Source of the DNA: Neobacillus sp. PS3-12
GTDB taxonomy: Bacteria > Bacillota > Bacilli > Bacillales > Cytobacillaceae
Reading direction: 5' to 3'
Assembly: GCF_030915385.1 (NCBI RefSeq)
Contig: NZ_CP133268.1
Location: 620,001 to 684,000 of the forward strand
Length of the DNA: 64,000 nucleotides
In this document: piece after piece, positions 19,172 through 26,709 of the stretch
How the letters are laid out: each line of letters opens with the position of its first letter
Position numbering within the stretch: the first letter of the stretch is position 1
The notes under the pieces: generated by a model
The model's input: only the letters and a program-made list of their open reading frames with translations
The model's database searches: none
What the model was told of the DNA's origin: nothing
Translations under genes and position numbers: made by a program

Positions 19172-21232
19172 TTATATCTTTGTAATGGCGACTGCACATG
19201 CTTTAAATTCTGCTGTGCCCGATATCGGGTCATATTCGTTTAGAGTCAAGATATTCGTAGGTGTCTCACTCCAATGAAAACTCATAAACACCAAACCCGG
19301 CACAACTTGTTCCGTTACTTTAGCTTTTACGGTCAGTTCTCCCCTGCGGGAACTAACTTTTACAACCTCATGATCCTCTATTCCCAGCATTCTTGCATCC
19401 TCTGGATGAATGTCCACCGTTTCTTCCGTTTGTTTTATTTTTACTCCCGGAGCATAGTATCTTGTTTGGGAATGCGTATTGTAAGATTCGTATCTTCTTC
19501 CCGTCGTCAACATAAATGGATATTCTTCATCTGGTAACTCTAGTGGCGGAGTATAATCAACTGGGATAAATGGTGCTTTGTTTTGATCCAACATTTTTTT
19601 GTTTTGAAACCTTGTATGCATGATAAATGTTCCTGGATGATCCTCACTAGGGCATGGATAATGAAGACTATATTCCTTCTCTAATCGAGTATAAGATATA
19701 CCTCCATACATCTCCCAAGCAATGGATTTTACTTCATCCCAAATTTCTTCACTGTTCTTATATTGCATTGGATAACCCATTAATGTGGATATGTCACAAA
19801 GAATCTCCCAATCCTCTTTCGTATTTGGGTTTGGCTCTACTGCACGTCTGACGCGTTGAATTCTGCGGTCCGTATTGGTATATGTTCCATCCACTTCTCC
19901 CCATGATTGTGCAGGGAGTACTACATCCGCAATTTCAGCCATTTCCGTAAAAAAGATATCCTGAACAATTAATAAATCTAGTTTCTCGAATAATTTCTTT
20001 GTATGGTTCATATGAACATCTGCAAGGATCGGGTTTTCACCAATCACATAAAGGGCTTTTATTTCACCCTCTTCGAGCCTGTCAAATGTTCTCGTTTGGG
20101 TGTCACCAACTTGTGGATTAAGTGTAACATTCCAAGCCTTTTCATAACGAGAGCGATATCCTGCATTCGTTATACTCATAGCACCTGCCAATTGGTTTGG
20201 TAGGCAGCCCATATCACCTGCACCTTGAACATTATTTTGTCCCCTTAGCGGCATAATGCCACTGCCTGGTTTTCCGATATTTTCAGTTAACAAAGCAAGA
20301 TTGGCAATATCGAATACATTATTAACACCACAGTGATGCTCAGTTATTCCAAGTGTATAGGCAATCATTGCTTGACTTGCACTTGCGTACTCCCGTGCTG
20401 TCGCTTCGATTTCTTCCACATTTAACCCAGTTATGCTTGCAGCATAATCAGGTGTAAACGGTTCAACCTGCTTTACCAAAGCATCAAAATCAATGGTAAA
20501 TTGATTGATAAACTCTGGATTATACAGATTTTCTTTTAAAATAATCCGAATTATGGCATTTATTAGAGCAATATCTGTCCCAATTTTTATTTGCAGGTGG
20601 CGATGTGCTACCTTTGTCATCTCAATCTTTCTAGGGTCGATCACGATAATTTTTAGACCTGCTTTAGCTGCCTTTTTCATCCGATTCGCGATAATCGGAT
20701 GGGCTTCCGTTGTATTTGAACCCATTAACAAGAGTACTTCAGCTTTATCAATATCTTCCAACGTATTCGTTGGGAAACCGCTTCCAAACACAGTTGCCAG
20801 ACCGGCAACACTTGGAGCGTGTCACGTTCGGTTACATCCGTCAATATTATTACTTCCAATCGCTGTCCTCATAAATTTTTGAGTAATATAATTGGATTCA
20901 TTTGTTGTTCTTGAACAAGCAAACATTGAGATAGCATCAGGTCCCCATAGTGTTTTAATCGCATTTAGTTTATCGGCAATAAATTGGTAGACCTCTTCCC
21001 ACGAAGCATTAACAAGTTGTCCGTTTTTACGAATCATTGGTGAATTTAATCTTTTTTTAGCATGAACGTATTCATAGGCAAATGCCCCTTTAACACATGT
21101 TTGCCCTTTATTAACGGGTGCTTCTTTATCACCACGGATTTTCATTATTTTGTTATTTTGGACTTCGAGAATAAGTCCACATCCGGTGCCGCAATAACCA
21201 CAAACCGTTTTGACAAAACTTGTTTCTGCCAT
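19172..21232 (-). CDS. fdhF: Formate dehydrogenase H-type catalytic subunit, likely selenoprotein (in-frame TGA = Sec137)
   Basis: Molybdopterin oxidoreductase of 686 residues if the TGA at 20822-20824 is read through. The ATG at 21232 follows AGAGGAGG. The N-terminal [4Fe-4S] site is C11-x2-C14-x3-C18...C46 with K48 behind it. The TGA falls in the block CNRT-TGA-HAPSVAGL, exactly where E. coli FdhF has Sec140 before its conserved His. Both sides are in the same frame and both are conserved, so this is not a frameshift. A hairpin with a GGTCT loop follows (separate entry). Downstream are the cofactor-binding blocks LLMGSNTTEAHP, LRGQNNVQGAGDMG and NTHSQTRYY. It oxidises formate to CO2. No partner subunit gene is adjacent. 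An alternative is a sequencing error in a Cys codon. Confidence 0.88.
20779..20824 (-). promoter_or_regulatory. Bacterial SECIS-like hairpin behind the TGA of fdhF
   Basis: On the minus strand, 12 bases after the TGA, GTTGCC (20804-20809) pairs perfectly with GGCAAC (20793-20798) around a GGTCT apical loop (20799-20803), the same loop as in the E. coli fdhF SECIS and at the same distance. A lower stem also forms: CGCT/AGCG (20816-20819 with 20779-20782) and CCAA/TTGG (20812-20815 with 20784-20787) with one bulged A. SelB binding is inferred. Confidence 0.82.
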
Positions 21233-21290
21233 TCGTCTGCCTCCTCTTTTCACAGCATCAACTACTACATATATAATATAGGAATCTACT

Positions 21291-21327
21291 TAAAGTTAAA
21301 ACTTTAATTTTTTATAATAACGTTATT
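21291..21327. repeat. Two palindromes upstream of fdhF
   Basis: TTAAAGTT (21291-21298) and AACTTTAA (21301-21308) form a perfect 8-bp repeat with a 2-base spacer. AATAACGTTATT (21316-21327) is a perfect 12-bp palindrome. Both lie within 100 bases upstream of fdhF, the first next to a TATTAT-like -10, so they are candidate operators. Confidence 0.45.
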
Positions 21328-21335
21328 AACGTAAA

Positions 21336-21366
21336 AAAGAGCAAAGATAATCTTTACTCTTTTTTG
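21336..21366 (-). terminator. Terminator of the PAS histidine kinase gene
   Basis: Minus-strand stem AAGAGTAAAGAT / ATCTTTGCTCTT and T run. Confidence 0.85.
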
Positions 21367-23547
21367 TTACGCAGTTCTAGCTGGAAGAAAAATATTAAAC
21401 GTTGTTCCTTTGTTCGGTTCGCTTTCAATAAACACCTTTCCATTATGGCTTTCAATGATTTTGAAACTAACCATAAGACCAAGACCATTCCCATTTTTCT
21501 TTGTAGTAAAAAATGGCTCTCCCAGTTTTTTCAATTTATCTTCAGGAATTCCAACACCGGTATCTTGGATGGATATTTGAACGTTGTTATCCTTAATAAA
21601 CGTCCTAACATATAAATCACCGCCATTAGGCATCGCTTCAATTCCATTTTTAATAAAGTTTAAAAATACCTGCTTTAGCCTGTTTTCATCACATTCAATT
21701 TGAATAATCTCAGCTTCACATTCAAGATGGAGCCGAACATGCCTTTTACGTGCCTCAAATTCAAGCAGTGACACAACATTCTTAATAACTGGAATAACAT
21801 TTTTCTCTTCTAATTCTACGGCCTTTGGTTTTGCAAGAACCATAAAATCTTCGACAATCATGTTTACTCGTTCAATTTCATCAAGAATGATACTTAAAAA
21901 TTCCAAGCGCTCAGGATCTTTTTCATCCAATTGTAAAAATTCGGTATAACCTTTCATTGATGTAAGAGGATTCCGAATTTCATGGGCTACTCCAGCTGCC
22001 AGCTGTCCTACAGCAGCGAGCTTGTCTTGTTGGTGTAGGATCTCTTCAGTCCGTTTCCGCTCCGTAATGTCATTACGAATCGCAAGAAACTGATATGGTT
22101 TCCCTTTTTCATCAATAAACGGGACAATCGTGGTATCTACCCAATAAAGTGATCCATCTTTTGCTTTATTACGTATTTCACCTTTCCAAACATTCCCCGT
22201 CAAAATTGTTTTCCAAAGGTTCTGGAAAAACTCTCTTGAGTGATAGCCTGAATTTAAGATACCGTGACTTTTTCCAATAAGCTCTTCACGGTTATATTTT
22301 GATATTTCACAGAACTTATCATTTGCACTTGTAATGATACCTCTTGCATCAGTAAAAGCAACGATAGAGGACTGGTCAAGTGCGAATTTAATATCAAGAT
22401 TTTCTTTCAATGTTTCTTTTAAATGATCCTCGGCCCTTTTTCGATCTGAGATATCTGTTCTAATGGCCACGTACTGATAAGGCTTTTCATTGGCGTTTAG
22501 AAAAGGGACAATCGTGGTATCCACCCAATACAATGAGCCATCTTTTGATCGGTTACAAATTTCTCCATTCCATACCTTACCATTGCCAATAGTTCTCCAC
22601 AAATCCTGAAAGAATTCCCTTGAATGGTATCCTGAATTTAATATTCGATGATCCTGGCCCATTAGCTCTTCACGACTATATTTTGATATTTCACAGAATT
22701 TATCATTAACACTTGTAATAATTCCCTTTTGATCTGTAATAGCCACAATCGATGATTGGTCAAGAGCAAAGTTAATATCTTGGATTTCCTTAATTGAATG
22801 GGAAAGATTTGTATCAGATACCTCTAATTTCTTGCTAATAATGACACTTGAGCCAATTAGGCCGACCAAAATTAGAATCGAAACAAATAAAACAAGGTAA
22901 ATAATAAATGTACTAACAGAACCTTGTTCTTTTCCAATATTATTTGATAGCGCTAATTGTACTGCACGATTTAAAATAAAGTGCCCTTCTACAATCGCAG
23001 CAGTAACAATGATTGCGCTGATAGGCTTACGCCAGACTTGGTTCCCTTGAGCAAAGCTTTTCGAAGAAAAGAGGATCCATAAAGAAAAGAGGAAAGAGCC
23101 AAAGATTAAAATAGCAGAAACGAGTAATAAGGCAACATTATTATTAAAATTCAGGTTCATCGCAAAAGTACTAATAATATGAACAGATATTACAGCTAGC
23201 GTTAATAAAAAACTTGCGAAAAGTAATTGATAATTTTTTACCGCCTTTCCAATAAGGGTAAAAAATGCCATCCCCGTAAATGCAATTCCAATAAAGATCG
23301 ATAAAATTGTCATTGGGATTTGGTATTGCCTAAAACGGTTAACATCAACGGCAATTAATCCTACAAAATTCATGATCCAAATTCCAATGCCTAAAGAAAT
23401 CGTACCGCCTAAAAACAAAATGGTTTTATTTGAATCGGAAGTTTTAACAAAGGTGAACATATCCAATGCTGTATATGATGCTGCGATCGTTAATCCAATT
23501 GCAATCAAGATGATAATAGGATGATAAGTATTCGTGATTTCGATCAT
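21367..23547 (-). CDS. Membrane sensor histidine kinase with MHYT-like region and tandem PAS domains, 726 aa
   Basis: The first 240 residues hold about seven membrane helices arranged like an MHYT sensor (SYTALDMFTFV, GGTISLGIGIWIMNFVGLIAV), but the M-H-Y-T residues that bind metal are changed to M-N-F-V. Two very similar PAS domains follow (about 262-370 and 390-495), both with FALDQSSIVA, NDKFCEISKY, LNSGYHSREFFQ and LYWVDTTIVPF. Then come the phosphoacceptor His box (AAGVAHEIRNPLTSMKGY) and an ATPase domain (NGIEAMPNGG, DTGVGIP, NGNGLGLM). The kinase type resembles the KinA-E sporulation kinases. No response regulator is next to it. Its PAS type also occurs in the NarK fusion. Confidence 0.85.
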   Translation of the reverse strand: MIEITNTYHPIIILIAIGLTIAASYTALDMFTFVKTSDSNKTILFLGGTISLGIGIWIMNFVGLIAVDVNRFRQYQIPMTILSIFIGIAFTGMAFFTLIGKAVKNYQLLFASFLLTLAVISVHIISTFAMNLNFNNNVALLLVSAILIFGSFLFSLWILFSSKSFAQGNQVWRKPISAIIVTAAIVEGHFILNRAVQLALSNNIGKEQGSVSTFIIYLVLFVSILILVGLIGSSVIISKKLEVSDTNLSHSIKEIQDINFALDQSSIVAITDQKGIITSVNDKFCEISKYSREELMGQDHRILNSGYHSREFFQDLWRTIGNGKVWNGEICNRSKDGSLYWVDTTIVPFLNANEKPYQYVAIRTDISDRKRAEDHLKETLKENLDIKFALDQSSIVAFTDARGIITSANDKFCEISKYNREELIGKSHGILNSGYHSREFFQNLWKTILTGNVWKGEIRNKAKDGSLYWVDTTIVPFIDEKGKPYQFLAIRNDITERKRTEEILHQQDKLAAVGQLAAGVAHEIRNPLTSMKGYTEFLQLDEKDPERLEFLSIILDEIERVNMIVEDFMVLAKPKAVELEEKNVIPVIKNVVSLLEFEARKRHVRLHLECEAEIIQIECDENRLKQVFLNFIKNGIEAMPNGGDLYVRTFIKDNNVQISIQDTGVGIPEDKLKKLGEPFFTTKKNGNGLGLMVSFKIIESHNGKVFIESEPNKGTTFNIFLPARTA

Positions 23548-23801
23548 TTTCGAGCATCCCCCAATATCTCTACATATTTCTACTATGATTGTAATGTAAA
23601 CTATGGTATTAGGGAAGAAAAATATTTTAATTTATGGTTAGATCGTCCCGAGCTAAATAGATTCATTACAAACAAAACAGGAACATTTGGCCAAATTTAA
23701 TTTTTTTTAAAAAAAGCCTACACAAATTAAACTTTTTTGTTTATACTGTACTATAACACGACGGATTAAAATTATCTGTTTTAAAAAAGGAGGAGTTTAA
23801 A

Positions 23802-23936
23802 ATGTTATTGAATCCAATTGAATTTTTCCGAAACTTACCAACAAAAATGTGTCCCGAATGTGGTCAGCAAATCGAAGAACAGGCAGAATCCTACATGATG
23901 GAATGTGATCAATGCTTGGCTAAAAAAATTGACTAA
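23802..23936 (+). CDS. YhfH-like zinc-ribbon peptide, copy 1, 44 aa
   Basis: The start ATG follows AAAAGGAGGAG. The peptide reads NPIEFFRNLPTKMCPECGQQ, then EEQAESYMMECDQCLAKK. The CPEC and CDQC pairs make a minimal zinc ribbon of the YhfH-like family. Function is unknown. It is the first of three tandem paralogs of 42-44 residues, each with its own ribosome binding site and a short AT-rich spacer. Confidence 0.75.
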   Translation: MLLNPIEFFRNLPTKMCPECGQQIEEQAESYMMECDQCLAKKID

Positions 23937-24011
23937 AGTAATTTTATATTTTCTGTACTATAACAAAATGATTTTAAATATACTGTACTATTAAAGGAGG
24001 CGGTTCAATTG

Positions 24012-24140
24012 ATGAGTCCAGTTGAATTTTTTCGTAATCTACCAAAGAAGGTTTGTCCTGAATGTGGTCAGCAAATGGAGGAACAAGCAGAATCTTATAT
24101 GACCGAATGTGAACGTTGCCTTTCAAAAAAAGAGGAATAA
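24012..24140 (+). CDS. YhfH-like zinc-ribbon peptide, copy 2, 42 aa
   Basis: Second tandem paralog: SPVEFFRNLPKKVCPECG, QMEEQAESYMTECERCLSKK. An in-frame TTG at 24009 is eight bases after GGAGG and could be the true start, giving one residue more. Closest to copy 1 in the N-terminal half and to copy 3 in the cysteine-rich end, which fits stepwise duplication. Confidence 0.75.
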   Translation: MSPVEFFRNLPKKVCPECGQQMEEQAESYMTECERCLSKKEE

Positions 24141-24210
24141 TTTTCATCCCGTCTGCAGTACAACGGTAAATTATTATTTTTTCTGTTCTATCAAAAAGGA
24201 GGCGATATAA

Positions 24211-24339
24211 ATGAAATCAATTGATCTTATTAATACGACGCCAAGAAAGGTTTGTCCTGAATGTGGTCAGCACATGGAGGAACAAGTTGAATCCTATATG
24301 TACGAATGTGAACGCTGTCTTGCTAAAAAAGAAGAATAG
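24211..24339 (+). CDS. YhfH-like zinc-ribbon peptide, copy 3, 42 aa
   Basis: Third tandem paralog, with a diverged head (MKSIDLINTTPRKVCPECG) but the same HMEEQVESYMYECERCLAKK zinc-ribbon end. The start ATG follows AAAAAGGAGGCG. A terminator follows directly, so the three genes may form one unit with internal promoters. Confidence 0.75.
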   Translation: MKSIDLINTTPRKVCPECGQHMEEQVESYMYECERCLAKKEE

Positions 24340-24344
24340 GATGT

Positions 24345-24373
24345 AAACTCCCAAATTAATTGGGAGTTTTTTA
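24345..24373 (+). terminator. Terminator of the YhfH-like cluster
   Basis: AAACTCCCAA / TTGGGAGTTT with a 5-base loop and T run. Confidence 0.9.
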
Positions 24374-24441
24374 ATTTGTTAACAATCTCCATGGATAGCA
24401 TTTTTCTCTATTGTAAATGCTTTAAAAAAGGAGATGACTTA

Positions 24442-24627
24442 ATGCCTAAAAAAGAAGAATACCTTACTAATGCTCCTAAAAAAGTCCAAGTTACCATTAA
24501 TAACGGAAGCATATTTTCAAATCAAAAAAACGTACCTGGAGATTCCGTTGATCAACATGAGTCTTTAGAGGAAGCGAACACGATTATAAGCGGGGATGAA
24601 ATCCGCCAGCAAAATGAAAATCTATAA
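24442..24627 (+). CDS. Small hypothetical protein, 61 aa
   Basis: ATG at 24442, seven bases after AAGGAGATG. The product is hydrophilic (MPKKEEYLTNAPKKVQVTI, then polar and acidic residues) with no membrane segment or cysteine, so probably partly disordered. It lies 13 bases upstream of the splA-like gene and is likely co-transcribed with it. I do not recognise it. Confidence 0.6.
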   Translation: MPKKEEYLTNAPKKVQVTINNGSIFSNQKNVPGDSVDQHESLEEANTIISGDEIRQQNENL

Positions 24628-24640
24628 GGATGGTTTTATA

Positions 24641-24883
24641 ATGGAAAGGATTGAAGTAAAGAATCTTAACCCTGGGGATGAAGTGTTTGTGATTTATCGT
24701 AATCCACATATACCGTCGGTATCGAACATAAAAGCTGCAGAAATTGTTCAACATCCAAAGGACCCAAACCAATTAGCCCTTTTTATTAATGATACCTTTC
24801 ATGTTATTGAGGATGATGATGCATTTTTCCATTCTGCCGAGGATGCGGAAAAAGCTTATGAGGAAATATATAAATTTGATTAA
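24641..24883 (+). CDS. splA: SplA-like transcriptional regulator, 80 aa
   Basis: The sequence (PGDEVFVIYRNPHIPSV, then AAEIVQHP, LALFINDTFHVIEDDDAFFHS and EDAEKAYEEIY) matches SplA, the small TRAP-like protein that represses the spore photoproduct lyase operon in B. subtilis. The ATG at 24641 follows AAGGATG; the frame open from 24596 overlaps the previous gene. SplA normally precedes splB. Here the next gene is on the other strand and no radical-SAM lyase is in the window, so this copy is an orphan or has another target. Family assignment rests on recalled similarity. Confidence 0.7.
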   Translation: MERIEVKNLNPGDEVFVIYRNPHIPSVSNIKAAEIVQHPKDPNQLALFINDTFHVIEDDDAFFHSAEDAEKAYEEIYKFD

Positions 24884-24890
24884 AAATGGA

Positions 24891-24915
24891 AAGGCTGCCA
24901 AGTTTCAGCAGCCCT
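24891..24915 (-). terminator. Hairpin terminator of the YdjO-like gene
   Basis: Minus-strand GGCTGC / GCAGCC stem and a T-rich tail (TTTCCATTTTT). Confidence 0.6.
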
Positions 24916-24922
24916 ATACTCT

Positions 24923-25108
24923 TTATATTTGTGGCAGTTCTCTAAACTCTTGGACTGTTTGATTACCACACATTGGACAGAGTAAATCATCTGTTGCAAA
25001 TTCTTTTCTCATCCAGCCATTACAAGTTTCATCAGTACAGGAAAATACTTCTGTATTAACTAGTATATTTTCAATTTTCTCTTCGGTGTTTCTTTTACCA
25101 TAAAATAT
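24923..25108 (-). CDS. YdjO-like cold-inducible zinc-finger protein, apparent ATA start, 61 aa
   Basis: The protein (FYGKRNTEEKIENILVN, then VFSCTDETCNGWMRKEFA and LLCPMCGNQTV) matches the YdjO-like family: two CxxC-type pairs and the CNGWxRKxFA block. Family members start as M-x-Y-x-K-R. In this frame the codon at that place is ATA (25106-25108), eight bases after a perfect GGAGG; no ATG, GTG or TTG is in frame nearby. An ATG seven bases later is out of frame. So either ATA is used as start, or the start codon is mutated or misread. The longer frame upstream overlaps the divergent control region. Confidence 0.65.
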   Translation of the reverse strand: MFYGKRNTEEKIENILVNTEVFSCTDETCNGWMRKEFATDDLLCPMCGNQTVQEFRELPQI

Positions 25109-25216
25109 AGGAAACGCCTCCTTTTTTATCCACCTTTTTAGTATGCGTAAAATTTGCCCATTTATTAAAAAAAGGACTAATAAATTAGCTATGTTATACA
25201 AAACGAGGTGAATGAA

Positions 25217-25372
25217 ATGACAAATTACAATCACAACAAAAAATATACAGTTGTTGGAACCGATATTGATGAAGTGAAAAGAATGAATAAGCAATCGGGT
25301 GCCAGCTACAATGAAGTGAAAGATTATTTAGCTCTTCATTACTTTTATAAAAATAACAATGATTCTATTTGA
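25217..25372 (+). CDS. Small hypothetical protein, 51 aa
   Basis: ATG at 25217 after GAGGTGAA. The peptide (MTNYNHNKKYTVVGTDIDEVKRMN, then SYNEVKDYLALHYFY) has a strand followed by two helices and ends in a polar tail. Its layout recalls small gamma-type-like or ribbon-helix-helix spore proteins, but I cannot name it. It is divergent from the YdjO-like gene, with a terminator shared with narI. Confidence 0.6.
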   Translation: MTNYNHNKKYTVVGTDIDEVKRMNKQSGASYNEVKDYLALHYFYKNNNDSI

Positions 25373-25388
25373 ACCATTGTTATTTTTA
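25352..25388. terminator. Bidirectional terminator, end of the nar operon
   Basis: AATAACAATG / CATTGTTATT with a 13-base loop, T run on plus and A/T tail on minus. It closes narI and the small plus-strand gene. Confidence 0.75.
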
Positions 25389-25394
25389 ATTAAT

Positions 25395-26090
25395 TTATCT
25401 GCTATTTTTGTTATATCCATCTCTGGATCGATATTGCTGGGGAGCTCGTGTTGGGTATCGTAAAGGAAAGCTAAACATATGAACCAGTTTTGTAAATGGA
25501 ATGGCTGCAAATAAAATAAAGGAACAAATAACATGGACCTTAAAAAGGGTTGGAACTCCTAACATTAGGTCTGACCTTGGATTAAATGTAAATAGACTTC
25601 TGAACCATGGACCAATTGATAAACGATACTCATACTCACCAATAGTCGTATTATAGACAAGGGTCATAAAAGTTCCTAATCCCGCCACAAGTAACAACCA
25701 AACAATTGTAAAATAACCACCGCCTGTTGTGTGAGCACGAACTCGAGGAAAAGTAAATTTACGGATCAAAATAACGATCAAACCAATCACAACCATTAAA
25801 CCAGCCACTCCACCACCTGCAATAGCAAAGAAATGATAGGTTTGGTCCTTAATTCCCATTGCATTATAAACCTCAAGTGGAATCAAAACCCCCATAATGT
25901 GTCCAATAAAAGCAAATACAATCCCATAATGGAATACCACCAATCCAATCCTTAACCACTTCTTTTCAAAAATTTCCGTCGAAGGGGCTGTCCAGCTTTT
26001 TCCGCGAAAAACAAACCGGTAGAAGGTAGCAATAACTAAAATAGTTCCACAAATATAAGGAAAAATAGTCCACCAAAAAATAATCTCCAT
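25395..26090 (-). CDS. narI: Respiratory nitrate reductase gamma subunit NarI, 231 aa
   Basis: Five membrane helices; the heme b histidines sit in VVFHYGIVFAFIGHIMG (helix 2) and FKVHVICSF / FTKLVHMFS (helix 5). It takes electrons from menaquinol and passes them to NarH. Length is normal. It is the last gene of narGHJI, with a 16-base gap to narJ. Confidence 0.95.
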   Translation of the reverse strand: MEIIFWWTIFPYICGTILVIATFYRFVFRGKSWTAPSTEIFEKKWLRIGLVVFHYGIVFAFIGHIMGVLIPLEVYNAMGIKDQTYHFFAIAGGGVAGLMVVIGLIVILIRKFTFPRVRAHTTGGGYFTIVWLLLVAGLGTFMTLVYNTTIGEYEYRLSIGPWFRSLFTFNPRSDLMLGVPTLFKVHVICSFILFAAIPFTKLVHMFSFPLRYPTRAPQQYRSRDGYNKNSR

Positions 26091-26106
26091 TATTTTCCTT
26101 TCCTCC

Positions 26107-26709
26107 TCAACGATACATCATTGGATATGGAAGCTCATCCAAGTCTGCTTCTTCACGAAGATTTTCCAAAATCGAAATTTCTTCTGCTTCTGGTTTTTCA
26201 AAGACATACAGCATTAACAGTTCAATCAGTTGGTAATAAGGGTGATCGCAGGAAAGATGATTTAATATTCGGTGGATAGCATAAGCTACTCGGCGGGACA
26301 GCAGCAAAAACTTCTCGTGCTCTGGAGCTACAGCTAAGAGTTCTAAAATCATCGGAATATAATCAACCAATTCTTTTCCAATATATTCATAACCACATTC
26401 AGCGATCAGCATTTGTAACTTGATTAATGCTGCTCCACGTTTTTTACTATCACCCATTTCATGAGCGGTTAGATAAAGGTTTGTTTTTTCCCTCTGGTCA
26501 AAAGTCTCTACATAGAGCTCTTGTAGTTCCTTTTTTGACATATCCATTAGAGGTTTTATTCTCGACATCACATTATTACGAATTTTTTTGGAAGAAAGAT
26601 GTTCATTGACGAATGAAAGAACATCGGGATATTCTTCAAAAAACTTCTCATCGGGATAATCTAAGAAACGAGCCAGGATTAGCAAAATTGCTTTACGATC
26701 ATTCTTCAT
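26107..26709 (-). CDS. narJ: Nitrate reductase assembly chaperone NarJ, 200 aa
   Basis: All-helical TorD/NarJ-type chaperone; [19 protein letters not shown] and [27 protein letters not shown] are diagnostic (the YxxTFD...YLTxHxxGD block). It helps insert the molybdenum cofactor into NarG before membrane attachment and is not in the final enzyme. Its ATG overlaps the narH stop by four bases, so translation is coupled. Confidence 0.95.
   Translation of the reverse strand: MKNDRKAILLILARFLDYPDEKFFEEYPDVLSFVNEHLSSKKIRNNVMSRIKPLMDMSKKELQELYVETFDQREKTNLYLTAHEMGDSKKRGAALIKLQMLIAECGYEYIGKELVDYIPMILELLAVAPEHEKFLLLSRRVAYAIHRILNHLSCDHPYYQLIELLMLYVFEKPEAEEISILENLREEADLDELPYPMMYR

Larger units (their letters stand above)
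23746..24195 (+). repeat. Repeated CTGTACTAT element before each YhfH-like gene
   Basis: A short sequence of the form T(A/T)CTGTACTATAA occurs at about 23746, 23953 and 23982, with a variant TTCTGTTCTATCAA near 24181, 25-45 bases before the ribosome binding sites of the three tandem genes. It overlaps -10-like TACTAT motifs, so it may be a promoter copied along with the gene or a regulator site. Confidence 0.5.

Noticed and set aside
20779..20824. Frameshift or nonsense mutation as explanation for the split formate dehydrogenase
   Set aside because: Both halves are in the same frame, the TGA is exactly at the Sec position, and a GGTCT-loop hairpin follows. A base error stays possible but is less likely.
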